Of a stretch of 64,000 nt of DNA, positions 47,036-59,909 are shown one piece after another. The first letter of the stretch is position 1; each line of letters opens with the position of its first letter. The position numbers were made by a program, and so were the translations under genes. The notes under the pieces are model-generated. The model searched no databases. It had not been told where the DNA came from and saw only the letters and a list, made by a program, of their open reading frames with translations. Source of the DNA: Ignelater luminosus (Eukaryota > Arthropoda > Insecta > Coleoptera > Elateridae); assembly GCA_011009095.1 (NCBI GenBank), contig VTPC01091253.1, forward strand, positions 85,863 through 149,862. The letters run 5' to 3'.

Positions 47036-49044
47036 GTAAACAAAGATTATTGACTTCAACGTTTAATAAAAGTTTCTCCACCTATAAATAGTAAATATTT
47101 TATCAAAAATAAAATTGATACAAGCATAATACTTATAATTGTAAAACAAATTACTTTTTTTAGAACATCCTATATAACAAGGTAGTATACTTCTAATTTA
47201 ATTAGAGAGATGCTCCACGTTTTCTCTGTTCGATTTTTAAATATTAAAATTAGAAAAATTAAAAAGATTTGTTTAATCATCAGGAATCTAATTCTGTTTA
47301 ACCATAAAAGCCATTTTAAAACACCATCTATGATTTTATGGGCATACTAATAATCTCTGCTTAGCAGTGAATAAAAATGATTGGATTTGATTCTGGACTA
47401 AACCAAAACTAGCGAATACTTTAGTATGTACCATACAAGTGTCGTATCATAATTATTTTAGTTTCATTACCTCATAAGAAGCATAAAATATACATTAAAC
47501 TAGTCTTTATTATTAAACACGTGCAGGAAAATTCAGAAAATTGTTAAGTTATAAACTAAAACAAAATACTATCAATAATACTACTACAGCAACCTTTTCT
47601 AAATGAAACTGTTGTTACGATTTAAGAAAGTATAAAATCAGCTTTTATTTGATACCACACAGCACTTATCTTGAACCATTTGTTTTTCTATTATACAGAG
47701 TGTATAATCAAACACCAATTCTGATTTTCATTTGTTAAGTTAGTCAGAATTTCAGTTTTATTCTTAGAACATGCTGTATAACACAAACACTGCTGGTTTA
47801 AGATATGTGATAGTACTAGCCATGGTCTTTTAAATCTTCATCACAGATATAACCGTTTGCTTAAAAAGAATCAAGACAAATAGGAATCTGTGTTTCTTGA
47901 TTTATCATCATCAATTTCTTTTTAAATAATGATCCTTAAGTTTGATTTTATCAAAGTTAAGACTATGTTCATTGATTAATACAAGAAGCTCAAAGAATTC
48001 TGGTCCAACCAATCAAAAATATACAGGTCGTCTTGTAAATGGCGCATAATGTTATTCCTCATTAAACAATAAGTCAAAAGGTTTAATATCGTTTTGGTGT
48101 CTGTGGTTTGCTTTCAAAGATATCAACAGTTATAAATCCCATAACAAATTTGATACTTAAAATTTGCTCTTGTTATTTGCTATTTACATGACTCCCTGTA
48201 TCGGTTGTTCCATTTAAAAAAATTAAAATATTCATGTTTCAAGTTGGTTGACTTTAAGTATTTCAAACTGCCTATTTACATTGAACGATACTTTCTTGGT
48301 ATACTCTGACATCCAGTTGCCACAATGACAGATATGTAGAAAATAAGTTTTGCAGCCTAAACAGTCTCCAAACCAAAAACCATTAATATAAAGCCTACAA
48401 GGCAGTAAATCTCTGGTTCAAACAAATGCTAAATAATGTTTCAAACCCATATCAATGAAAAACAATTCAATTAACACTAACTAGTTTTGAATAAAATTTA
48501 TATTAATAAATTACAATTAAAACTTATCACTATACAATAGTTTTATCTTGACTACTACTACAGTCTGGAGCAAAAATTATCCATTACATGTTGTAGTGTT
48601 TCATGCAGTACTTTTCTAATTTCTTGAGTTATAAAAGTTCTTCAATTCATTGATGTTATGTGGGCAGTTTTGGTGAAATTTGTTTCTCAAATGGCCCCAA
48701 ATATAAATTGGGCTATAATAATTTGAAAAAGCTTCTCTAAGCAATTCTATACAGATTCTTGCAGTATGAGGAGTGAACTAATCCTGCTGAAACTAAACAT
48801 TCCTCCTACCTAATCCAACTCTGGAATAATAAAGTGTCGACAGCATATGTTGATAATGTTGTGTTTTAACAGCAATCATGTTCTTTAGAAAAATAAGAAT
48901 CAACTATTCCCGAGTTTGTCACACCACACTATACCGTTACGCCCTGTATACAATAACAAAACTGTTGATACTTACAAATCACTAGATTCTGACTAAAGTA
49001 GGAATTGTATGGCACAATAGAGAGTTTCAAACTTTAGTGTTTTG
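47036..49044. other. ORF-poor AT-rich interval
   Basis: No gene seen on either strand. It contains several short copies of a CCTGTATA-type repeat end (for example near 47164, 47696, 48190 and 48942). Confidence 0.4.
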
Positions 49045-49155
49045 TTTTCCTAGCTTATGCATTCAGAAGGTTTCAGAAGAATTTCAAAAATTGAAGAAGA
49101 ATTATGTAATTTTTGAAATTCTTCTGAAACCTTCTGAATACATAAGCTAGGAAAA
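49045..49155. repeat. Near-perfect inverted repeat (48-bp arms, 15-bp loop)
   Basis: Left arm 49045-49092 starts TTTTCCTAGCTTATGCATTC; right arm 49108-49155 is its reverse complement with one mismatch (G versus A near the middle). The loop is 49093-49107. Transcribed from either strand it would fold into a long hairpin. Confidence 0.95.
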
Positions 49156-50353
49156 CTATTTCAAAATGACTTGTCGTCCATTTGCATTTTCTAAACTGTA
49201 CAAGACACCAAGAGCGTCATACTGAAAAGATAAATAAAAAAACAAAAACAGTGTTTCAATAATCGTTTAATGTAAGCTATGCAGTTTCTTCTCTCAATCA
49301 ATATTAATTTCTCAGCTCAAGTCCATGACCTTCTCACAATCCTCGGCTCCTCTTCTTTTAGCTCCTCATAGATTGTTTGCTAGGAATTTATAATTGTAAC
49401 TGTCAATATTTCTACAAAAAATCAAAAAGAAAAGTGAATCAACTATACGTTAGATAGTCATTTAATCATCATGAATAGTAATCAGTTTATCAAAGATATT
49501 ATTCTATTATATAAAATATTTTAATTGACAAATGTTATATTTTTTTGTGTTCATTACTTTACATTATCATTAGTTGGGGTATCAATATTGATTTGATACT
49601 AAAAGTATCAGTAAGGTAGTAACAACCACACCTGCCTGTAACTCACTATGCTATGACACATAGATTAATACTTTGGAAATTGTTATAAAATGAATAGCAA
49701 TACGTACCTTTTCTTATTAGTTTCACCATATCGCCTCAAATGATTTCCTTTACAGGTATTACAATTTCAAGCTTTTATAATAAAATGATTTGTAAATAAA
49801 AGCAAACATATTCAACAAACAAAATAATTCTTTAACTCTCTTCTGTATTTAAAAAATAAAAATTATATCAACTGAGTATGTTACGATTAGCAAGCATAAC
49901 ATTTAATACATCTTTAAGTAAATTATATGCATGCATCAAAACTAAAATATTTATGTAAATTCTTCTGTTCGATGGTTACATTATGAATCATGGTGATACT
50001 TCTTATTCTTTTCAATAAAATTTAATTAAAGTTCATTTAATAAAACTGCAGTAACATTTAAAATTATTTATACATTACAGTGATTATTCAATTACTTATT
50101 TATTACTTAATGTTATTTTATGAATTCCCACAAAAATTTCGATTTATAGGTTATGTTTATGTTGGAAGCGTTTTATTATTTTGGGGCCTGATAAATTGTT
50201 TATTAAATGATGAGACGACTTGATCATAAGATTTTACCTAGGTATAAATAAGGAAAACATTCTAAGCATCGAGTAAGAAATAAATCATTAAATCGGTAAC
50301 CACCATTTAAACAAAATAATATAAACAACTTCATAAAAGGAAAATAATCATAC
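49156..50353. other. AT-rich interval, possible minor exon
   Basis: A minus-strand donor-like site (AAGAAAAGGTACGTAT) near 49708 follows an ATG, but the phase (1) does not fit the array acceptors. Nothing else is seen. Confidence 0.3.
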
Positions 50354-50364
50354 CTGCATACCAT
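50354..50364 (-). CDS. Candidate mini first coding exon, probably for Z17 (MVC + AG)
   Basis: Minus strand ATGGTATGCAG followed by GTATGATT. Eleven coding bases end in phase 2, matching every array acceptor. Upstream sequence (50365-50500) is a plausible leader, with an initiator-like CAGTT near 50484. The nearest downstream exon on this strand is Z17 (acceptor 44951), making a 5.4-kb intron. Confidence 0.4.
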
Positions 50365-51641
50365 TTCTAAGCCAACAGATCTCTCGAGCTTTACCTTTTT
50401 CAATCACCAAAGCGCACAATAAAAAGACTGCACGTACAATTCAACACAAAATTTATTATTTTTGTAACACTTTTCGGTTTTTCAACTGTTTTTTATTTTG
50501 AAGATCACTTGTTGTATGACATGCCACACAATGCGGTGATGCTGCTATAATTGATGCGACGTTGACAATACACATCTGAAGTTGTAAAACTTGGGGATTT
50601 TTACTTGGAGCTTATTTTTCAAAGGGTTTTTTTACTGTTAGAAGAAATATGTGCAAAATTATTTTATTTATAGAAATTTCGATTTTTTCCTAAAAGTTTC
50701 ATCGCATACTTTTATTCAACAAATTCTTATATGTACTAACCTCCATGGGGCTTAAATCTGTAAAAACATCTTGCTTTAGCTCTCAAAAATCAAAAAATGT
50801 CAATATTGTGTTGTATTGAAGAATGTTTCAGTTTTGTTTTGTATCAATTAGAGGAGGTGAGCATCTTTTGTCGTCTATAAAAATTGAGAGAAAGTACCTA
50901 TTTAAGTGTTGTATCTGCTGGAGAAAAAGAAGCACCTTCTTTTTTAAAGTAACTTCCTGATAGCTTGTTTCTGGCAGTACCCTGTTTGGTGTACACGCAT
51001 CACAGAACTACTTTATGAATGTACCTATTTCGACCTTCTTAGTATAACTCAATCTTATCACAACCATAACAAGTCTAAATCTAGTTTTAGTTAAAATGAT
51101 TCTTCTGGTCATTATAAAAAAAGATTCATGGTTTGGCAATCCAAAATGAAATAAGATATACAATACCTGCTAGTTCCAGTAGTCTATTTGCTTGAGAAGC
51201 ACTTAATCTACAGATAATTTACTATGGAGAAATTAAAAAATCTCTACATTGTAGAAAAGCCATATGCATGAATTAGAATTAAGTATTAAATTCTTTAGAT
51301 GATTATTAGATGTTATAGTCTTCAAGATAAATGATGTGACCATGTGGGTGATTACTTCTTATGTCATTATTATTTGTCAATTATAAAATGAGACTTAATA
51401 AATTAAACATGAAACTTACTTTAGATAAGTGAAAAGTGAAAATTAACAATTCTCTTGGTTGCAGGAAAAGACATTAAAGAACTCATTTTCATACTAAAAA
51501 AGTTTACTAAAAACTGTATAATATAATCTAAGACACAATCTGTATAATGCAAAAAAAATTAATTCCGCCATTAGTATAGGTACAAGTTATGATACTTCAC
51601 AATTAGTAAGAAATTACAAACATTTCTCTTATCTTACACTA
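50365..51641. other. Interval between the candidate first exon and Z18
   Basis: AT-rich; the left part may be promoter and 5' UTR for the exon at 50354. No gene is seen. Confidence 0.35.
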
Positions 51642-52878
51642 TCACATTATACCCTTACATGTTCTGAAATGAACATTTAACATAGCTCTAGCTACAAAAC
51701 CTTTATTACAGATATGACACACATAAGGACGTTCACCAGTATGTCCACGCATATGAATCACTAAACTGGAGCGTTGTGAGAATCCTTTAAAGCAATATTC
51801 ACAGGTGTAAGGCTTTTCACCTGTGTGAACACGTTCGTGCTCGATCAGCATAGGTTTTTTAGTGAAGCACTTCCCGCAATAACTGCAACTGAATGGTTTA
51901 TAACCAGTATGAATCCGTACGTGAAACTTTAATTTTTCTTTGCTCGATAATGTCTTCCCACAAATATCGCAAATCGCAATATTTCCCGTGTGTACATTCA
52001 TGTGTAACCTCAAACTATTTTTATGTTGATACCGCTTTTTACATATAACACATTCATGAAAATTGGGAATACCCGTTATATCTTCTCTATGAATCGTATT
52101 CCTATGTGCATTAAGATATCGAGAATACGGAAATCTTTTAGAACAAAACTCGCATTCAAAAGGCTTTGCACCAGTGTGATAATTATCATGTTCTTGAAAC
52201 CAAGACAATACGTGAAAACCTTTTCCACACTTTCTACAGGTATATTTATAATTCTGATTGTGTAAAGTACCGATATGGCCTGCAATTTCAGTGATCGAAT
52301 CTGTTTTAAACTCACATAGGGCACAATTAAATACATCCTCTGTATTATGCAATCTCAAATGTAAAGTGTAATCCAAAACCTTCTTAAAATGCATGCTGCA
52401 AGTTTCACAACAAAACTGATTACTGTGAGTTTCCATATGTTCTTTCAAACTCCTCAAAGTCCTAAACCGTTTAGGACACACATCACATTGTACAGCATCC
52501 TCTTTATGTAGCTTCATACATCTCAATCGTTTTCCTTTATGTTCCTCCTTAAAATGTTTTCGCAACTCTTTTTCAGACATTTTCACATCATTTTTGCAAA
52601 TGTGACAAATAAATTTGGACTCAGCTTGTATTTCGCTAGAATCATCATCAGTACCGATGTCTTTAGAAAATTCTTCTTTTATTACATTCTCTTCGGTGTC
52701 TTCTTTAATGACAATATTAATTTTTGGTTTTGGCTTTTTTGTTTGTTTTTTCGTTGGTTTCTTTTTATTGTTTTTCACTGGGGTATAATCATCTTGCTCG
52801 TTTTTTCTTGGACGACCTTTCTTTTTTGGTTGCATAGACTTCAGTTCTCTTATTTTCAAACGATACCTGGATGAGAGC
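51642..52878 (-). CDS. Z18: eleven-finger C2H2 protein with AT-hook (group C)
   Basis: About 411 codons. The leader LSSRYRLKIRELKSMQ is followed by KKKGRPRKNEQ, a clear AT-hook core (GRP flanked by Lys/Arg) that binds the minor groove of AT-rich DNA. A Lys/Pro-rich stretch and an acidic segment (EDTEENVIKEEFSKD) come next, then eleven fingers; the last, CHICNKGFVARAMLNVHFRTC, is C2HC. Finger 1 (CHICKNDVKMSEKELRKH) is irregular. Two acceptors 12 nt apart exist (before 52878 and before 52866), both leaving one G, so alternative use would add or drop LSSR without a frame change. An in-frame ATG lies in KSMQ. Confidence 0.92.
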
Positions 52879-53759
52879 CTGCAAAATTTTAAGAGTTAGA
52901 ATCTTTTATTTATTGATTTTTACAATTATAAAAGTAGAACATTAAATTGACAATTTAATAAAAGTAAAAATAAAATTATTCTAAAATATTTTGATATCGG
53001 TTGCAATTATAGAGATAAGCTTCTTCTTGCTTTTATGTTTGGATAATCGCAATCTCAGCAAACGCGCACTTATTATTTTTTTTCACTATTAAGTACTCTC
53101 ACATAATGGGGAATACGCATGTTCCATCTTTCCAGAGACACCCTGTATGTACTATACCGGGTAACAAAAGCAATACTTCTGTTTCTTTTTATTTTATTTG
53201 TATATGAATAGTTTATTGTTGAGCAGGCAGAAAATCTGGTACCCATACAAACACAAGAGAAATTTTTCTTAAAACTTTTAATAATAATAATAATAATCAC
53301 AATAGCAACATAGTTGCTTGGTTGGCACGTCTTCGACGCACTGATTGGTTAAATCTCATGTTTGTGTCACGATTAGTTTGCATAAAATAAATGTTATATT
53401 TCACATCGAGGTTAATTTCCGAATTTTAAATAGTACAAGTCTAGTAGTAACAAAACTTAACCTAAAATATTTAAAACTAGATTGCGCTAGAAAAACCGAA
53501 ATCTATGATTTAATAATGACTTCTTAGATTAAACCGTTTTGCTCAATTCTGGCACCGTCAAATTCCGAAAGTCATTATTCAACCTTGATGTGGCGGATTC
53601 TGTTAAGATTTGATATGTTGCAGAATATTTCTGCATTTGCTCAGCGTTACGTATAATTAGTTTAATTGCCGTTAACATAACCGAATATCTTTTTATACAA
53701 ACATATACTGCTTGTATAGAGTGGCTTATCAGAACAATTCGGATTGTAGATCGAATCTA
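52879..53759. other. Flank upstream of Z18
   Basis: AT-rich, with an (AAT)n microsatellite at 53281-53297 and a repeat end with ACACCCTGTATG at 53138. No gene is seen. Confidence 0.4.
53281..53297. repeat. (AAT)n microsatellite
   Basis: ATAATAATAATAATAAT, about six units. Confidence 0.9.
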
Positions 53760-55100
53760 GAAACCTTGAGTTATTCCAATTCCAATAGTAGATTTACTTG
53801 TATCATTTACATCATCATCAACAGGCTGTAGGAGCTGTGAAAGCTTTTCTCCAGTCCTATCAGAATAAGTTGATGGAATTTGAACTGACCAAAAAAACCC
53901 CGCGCCTAGCCAAGCAAAGGCAAACAGACGGGCGCCAAAGCAAAACCTGGATGATTGGAAATTCATCTCGTTGACGAACAAACGAGAAATTCTCACGAAA
54001 ACACCCAGAGAAGTCGAAAAGCCTCACAATAACCCCAAGAACATCCGCAGGATCGATGCTATCATGCAGTTTCAGAACCGGGGATTCTGGATTTACTTCC
54101 ATCATTGAAAATGATAGAATGTTGATTTAGATAATCGTTTGATTATTATATGGGCCTGTCTGAGCTGACGGTAGAATTCAGAATACTCGGAATTTTTCGT
54201 GTTTTTAAATATATTTCATTTTGGATTGAGGTTTGCTTCGATAGTTTCCAGGAGGGGAGCGAAGTACCTTGAAGATGTGCACTTCGTTCTGGTCGATTTC
54301 TTCGTCATGTGGTGACACCTCAAAAATTCAAGGAGCATCCACTGGAGATATCCCGGCAAGATCGCAGAGTTCCACCAAGGGGTGACCGCGTTCCAAGCCG
54401 AAAATCTTCCTGCAAATGGCTCTCTTTATTTCAGAGCCGTTCGATTAGACCACGGAGGGCGGATGAAAAACAGGTGAATCTGTAATCAATGACAAGCTGG
54501 ATAAGTCACAATTACAATTTATGGTAGATAGAAGGTGATTCCTAGATATTTAATCAAAGGGGAGAGGTCGAGAGGAAAGCTCCAAAGATCCAAACGGATG
54601 TTGTCAAGTTTGGATTTTGTCTGGATTAGACTTAATTTTCCACCGTCGCCGGTCGAAGATCCTGCAGCTGATGACGGTGATCGAAGAAGACACGCACAGA
54701 GTGAACACTTTTGAGACGGATTGTCTGACTTAAACTTTACATGCTATGTTGTCTGCAGTGATTAGTTTGAGAAGACCTTGTCAAAGACGATAATGCAGCG
54801 GCCAGAGTTGGCGGCACTACTGGCATTGAAGTGGAAACAGAAGGATTAGGTCGACCGGTTCGAAAACCGAACTGGTGATCAGGGATTTTGTTGCCGTTGG
54901 TCAGAAATTCGGCCCGTCTATAGGCAAGGATTCTATCAAAGACTTTGCCGATGGCGTTTAATAGGGCAATAGGCCTATACGAGGAAAGATTGGAGAGTTT
55001 TTATTAGGTTTAGTGGCCACAATGACGGTTTTCCATAAGTAGGAAAAATATCCGTATAGAAGACAACTATTGAAAATATTGTTAATAAGGATGACTGAAG
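53760..55100 (-). mobile_element. Non-LTR retrotransposon remnant (minus strand)
   Basis: GC-richer than its surroundings. On the minus strand, 54860-55060 reads a reverse-transcriptase block: a KTVIVATKPNKN stretch, a broken RPI-type region, KVFDRIL, then PDHQFGFRTGRP, the typical I/Jockey-like context before the palm domain. Further left come FPLDLSPLIKYLGIT (the usual KYLG motif) and, at 54270-54430, KIFGLERGHPLVELCDLAG, fitting the C-terminal part of such ORF2 proteins. Stops and frame changes are frequent and the catalytic YADD block is missing. The left 350 bp (53760-54110) is assigned only by continuity. Confidence 0.7.
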
Positions 55101-55893
55101 GTATTGTTCAAACTTTATTTGAGATTCATAAACACCTCCGTTGCCTCTACTTAGTCATCCATGAGCTATCGCGTACTATTGTAATAAGCCCATTTTCGTG
55201 CTCCGTTAAATGTTCTGTAAGGTGTTTCCGTGGTTTTCCTTAATTGTGAAGACAAATGCCGGAACAGTATTTTCTAAACAACACACCAAATAACCGAAGA
55301 AAGCGCCACAGAAGATTACTGAATGAAGAGAAGCTATCAAATCTTCATATAAGATTTGATACTCGAAAACGGTGCATCTTATAAAAAATCACAAGAGCAC
55401 TTTTTACACTCCAAATTATCCACAGATTTCAAAAAATGAAGTAATCTCGGTGGCGTAACATAGATTTCTAGAAAGGTGTGTCCACGCCACATTATATCTC
55501 CACTGATAGCATTTTAGAGACATCCTGTATATTTAAAATGAAGTCTACGTCGATATGCTTTCGTCAGTTTTAAAACATGGTATAGCAAGTTAATTATCTC
55601 CAAGTTAGATAAGACAATTTTCTAAGGGTATGTTCGTATCAGTAAGGCATGTATTTAAATCCTCCGCTACAAAACCGTTTCTGAGTTGCTAAAATAGGAA
55701 TTGGATAATATACAAGGATGGAAACTTTTAAGTATTAATTATAATGATATCAGTATGTAGGTACATTAACTGTAAGCGTAATAAATGTGAAAAAAAAACA
55801 TAAAACACCATAGCACATAAATCTTTTAATTAACCTTTAATTTACAGTCAAACCTAAACTAAATCTTTATAAATAATAAACCACAAAAATATA
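55101..55893. other. Flank downstream of Z19
   Basis: AT-rich with a repeat end (CATCCTGTATATTT) at 55514. No gene is seen. Confidence 0.4.
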
Positions 55894-56923
55894 CTATGCA
55901 TGTTTGACTCCATTACAAGTTTTCACATGCATATCCATTGCAGCTTTTGAAATAAATCCTTTATCACATAAGCGACACACATAAGGTTTTTCACCAGTAT
56001 GTGTTCTTTCATGTATTTTAAGTGAGGACCTCTGAGTCAAACCTTTTCCACAAAATTTACAAATATATGGTTTCTGCCCTGTATGTACTCGTACATGCTC
56101 TCTTAACATGTCCTTCCTTGTAAAGGTCTTCTGACAATACTCACATGTAAATGGTTTGTATCCACTATGTACACGCATGTGAAATTTTAATTTTTCTTCA
56201 CTAGCCAAACGTTTACCACAAATATCACACAATGGTGTCATATCAATACCTTCTTCATTGTAATGTTTTAATATGTGGCGTTTCAATCCTGTAGATGAAA
56301 CATAATGTTTGTTACAGATGGTACAATCATATTTCACTAATTTCGTGCCTGTTACTATTTCCCAATGTGCACTTCTTCGATGGGAACTAAGATAACGAGA
56401 AAATGAAAAATGCTTGCCACATATTTCACATTGAAATGGCTTTTCACCTGTATGAATATTTTTATGTTCAGCTGCATGTGTGCTTATTGTAAATGGTTTA
56501 TTGCAAATCTCACACTTGTATTTTGCTTCATGTACTTCATGAGTTCGAACATGCACTTCCAAACGATATTTAGTTGGATGTTTAAATGTACACATGTGGC
56601 AAGAATATTTACCATCAGAACTGTGTTCTATCGAATGAAAAGCAAAAGAAACATTATCCATAAATATTTTGTCACAAACATCACAATGAACTTTTTCGTT
56701 TTTATCTTCTTTCTGATCTTTTACTTTAACTTCACAGTTTGCTGATTCTTGTTGTGATTTGGTCTTTGTTTTAATTTTAGAATTTTGTTTTCTTGGTTTC
56801 TTTGTGTTACTTATTCTACTTTGTTTAGGATTATTAGATTTTTCTTTTTTAAAAGTTGTTTTCAAATTTTCCTTTTCAGTTATGAAAGGAATATATGGTG
56901 TTGGTTTTACATCAAAATAGAAT
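55894..56923 (-). CDS. Z19: nine-finger C2H2 protein, terminal exon (group C)
   Basis: About 342 codons. After the junction come FYFDVKPTPYIPFITEK and a Lys/Asn-rich tail of about 65 residues (KKPRKQNSKIKTKTKSQQ), then nine fingers. Finger 2 (CHMCTFKHPTKYRLEVH) lacks the core Phe. Fingers 4 and 5 are joined by the long HWEIVTGTKLVKYDC linker typical of this subgroup. The last finger, CRLCDKGFISKAAMDMHVKTC, is C2HC. The acceptor (ttttcttttag) abuts 56923 with one A. No ATG precedes the fingers. Two donor-like sites lie upstream on the minus strand, after 57222 and after 57243, without an ATG in a usable frame. Duplicate of Z20. Confidence 0.92.
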
Positions 56924-58006
56924 CTAAAAGAAAACAATATGTCAGTAAAGTGCTATTTGAATGTTAGCTAAGCAAAAATGTATTATGTGTTTGAGAAAGA
57001 ATCATTCATGCTGCATGATAAATAGTAATAAAATCAATTCAATCAATTGATTCTTTCAAGTTAAATCTGTATATGAAAATTACCATATGACAGGTGAGAT
57101 AGAAGGTTGGCAGTATGCTGTAAACACAGATACATATATGAGATTAGGTTTCCTCTGTGTAATAGCAAAGACTGCATGTTAGGGTAAAATAATATAATAG
57201 TAAAGCATACATAAGTATTACCTATCAAATTCTAAAGCTTACCCTCAATTCTTGACAGTCTTAGGTTCCTTTCTTGTCACAATAAACTTAAGGAATTAAG
57301 TAATGACATGTAGTGTTTGTAAATAAGAAGAATTGCTTCAAGTTACACTTTCTTTGATTGCCCGAACTCAACTCTTTGATTATTTGAATAACAAGAACAA
57401 TTGTACATAAAGATTGTGAACTGTACAGATTAAAGTCAGCCTACTATAACTTCAGTTTCAAGTTGTATCATTCAGTCTTAAAGTGCCTTTTATGTTTCAG
57501 CATAAATAATTTAAGATAAGTCGAACCAAGCGCATAGCTCGGTTATTTAAAGAGATACAAGAAAAATGCTCACTGCAAAAAATGTTAAGGACAAAGGTAA
57601 CTACCAGATTCCGTTATCCGCTCATTTATTGGACTTTCGGTTTTGCCGGAAATGACATCAACTTTCTAATTTTAAATAGAACATCCTGTTAATCTTAATA
57701 AGATTATTATTCCTCATTTGCTGCTGGTTTCAACAAAGTGCATTGTACTGGTCTAAACCTACCGATTCCGACGTAATGCATTTCTTTTGGATACACTTGC
57801 ATCAAACTTTTTGATTTTTCATTATAGTTTTTCTAATGTGAAATCTTATTTACTTACTTTGTAAGTACTAACTATATCAATCAAGATGAATGCAACAAAT
57901 ATATTTTTAAAGAAATGTAAAACGTAAACATTATAAACCTTTTAATTTACCATTAGTTTACAACAAAAATAAATTAAATCCTTATAAACAATTAAACATA
58001 AATATA
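56924..58006. other. Flank between Z19 and Z20
   Basis: AT-rich. Donor-like minus-strand sites at 57222 (TTTGATAG, then GTAATACT) and 57243 may mark an untranslated leader exon. No gene is seen. Confidence 0.4.
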
Positions 58007-59093
58007 CTATTCATCTTTAACTCCATCACAAGTTTTCATATGCATATCCATTGCAGCTTTTGAAATAAATCCTCTAGTACATAAGCGGCACACATAAGGT
58101 CTTTCACCAGTGTGTGTCCTTTCATGTATTTTAAGTGAGGATCTCTGAGTTAAACCTTTTCCACAAAATTTACAAATGTATGGTTTTTGTCCTGTATGTA
58201 CTCGTTCATGCTCTTTCAACATTTCCTTCCTTGTGAAAGTTTTCTGACAATATTCACACGTAAATGGTTTGTATCCAGTATGTATACGCTTATGGAATTT
58301 TAATTTCTCATTGCTAGATAATCGTTTGCCACAAATATCACATAGTACTGACATATCAATACCTTCTTCATTGTGGTGATTCAACCTGTGGCGTTTCAAT
58401 CCTGTAGATGAAACATAATGTTTGTTACAGATGGTACAATCATACTTCACTAGTTTCATGCCAGTTACTATTTCCCAATGTGCACTTCTTCGGTGGGAAC
58501 TGAGAAAACGAGAGAATGGGAAATGCTTTCCACATATTTCACATTGAAATGGCTTTTCACCTGTGTGGATATTTTTATGTTCAGCTGCATGTGTGCTTAT
58601 TGTAAATGGTTTATTGCAAATCTCACACTTGTATTTTGTAGAACCTTCATGAGTTCGAACATGCAGTTCAAAACGATATCTAGATGGATGTTTAAAAGTA
58701 CACATGTGACAAGAATATTTGCCATCGGAACTGTGTTCTATTAAATGAAGAGCAAAAGAAACGTTATCCACAAACGTTTTGTCACACACATCACAATGAA
58801 CTTTCTCATTTTTGACTTCTTTTTCATCTTTTGCTTTAACTTCACAACTTTCAGATTTTTGTTTTGATTTTTGCACCAAAATATTGGAACCACTTTTATC
58901 AGACTTCTTGCTCTTCATGCTAATTTTAAAGTTTTGTCTTTTCGTTTTCTTTGTGTTACTTATTGTACTTTTTTTAGGTGCTTGTCTGGTTTTAAGTTGA
59001 TAATTAGTTTTTTCTTTTTTGGAAGTTGATTTCCATTTGTGTTTTTCAGTTATGAAAGGAATATATGGTGTTGGTTTTACGTCAAAATAGAAT
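58007..59093 (-). CDS. Z20: nine-finger C2H2 protein, terminal exon (group C)
   Basis: About 361 codons, a duplicate of Z19 with the same FYFDVKPTPYIPFITEK start. Its basic tail is about 20 residues longer (an inserted QAPKKSTISNTKKTKRQ and SMKSKKSDKSG), while the nine fingers are nearly the same; differences sit mostly in finger 7 (TRKEMLKEH versus TRKDMLREH) and finger 2. The last finger is C2HC (CTRGFISKAAMDMHMKTC). The acceptor (ttttcttttag) abuts 59093 with one A. The near identity of fingers 4-8 with Z19 predicts similar DNA targets, so the pair may differ in their tails more than in binding. Confidence 0.92.
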
Positions 59094-59909
59094 CTAAAAG
59101 AAAACAATATGTCAGTAAAGTACTATTTGAATGTTAGCTAAGTTCGATGTTATCTGAATAACAACAAAAGTGTATAATACAATAATATTTAATTTATTAC
59201 TTATTATTCAAGAGTAAATAGCAATAACTTTTATTATATGCATTGTGTGAAAGAAATAAATATAAAGATGTTGAAATCTGGAGATATGAATATAAATTTA
59301 AGACCTACACAGCTTCCACAAGGAAATGTAATAAATTTAAGATATTTACAGCATTAGACTCTGAATGTATTGTGTGTTTGAAAGAAAATCATTCATGCAT
59401 GACCTGTGCTAAATAACAATAAAATCAATTCTTTCAGAAGTTAGTAGTAGATTCGAATGTGTAAATGAAAATTGTAGTTGACAATCAAGATAAAGATTGA
59501 TTGCAAGAGAGGTTAGATTTACACCTTTCAGCTTTTTATATGATGTCACAAAGGCAAAGAAGGCAAGCCTTCCCTAACCACATGATATGCAATTATTGTA
59601 ATACAGAATTGACAATTGAAATTAACTTAAGTTGTTACATCGTAAAAGCTTTTAGTTGTTTGCATAAAGCAATAAGTTTGAGCAAGGATGTTCTGTAAAA
59701 TGATTCCATTACTCCTATTAGGATCGTCACATGATTTATTTTATTACTCAAGTAAAATGTACATGTAACAATATACTAATATCGAATGTAACCGAAACAC
59801 CTATTAAATTACCTAACTAATATGCCGCATCTGTATTAAAATATTACTATACAATTACAACCAACAATTTATTTAATATAAGAGAAACATAAACAATGAG
59901 ATATAAAAA
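59094..59909. other. Flank between Z20 and Z21
   Basis: AT-rich. The first 60 nt upstream of Z20 (to about 59150) match the flank of Z19. No gene is seen. Confidence 0.4.
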
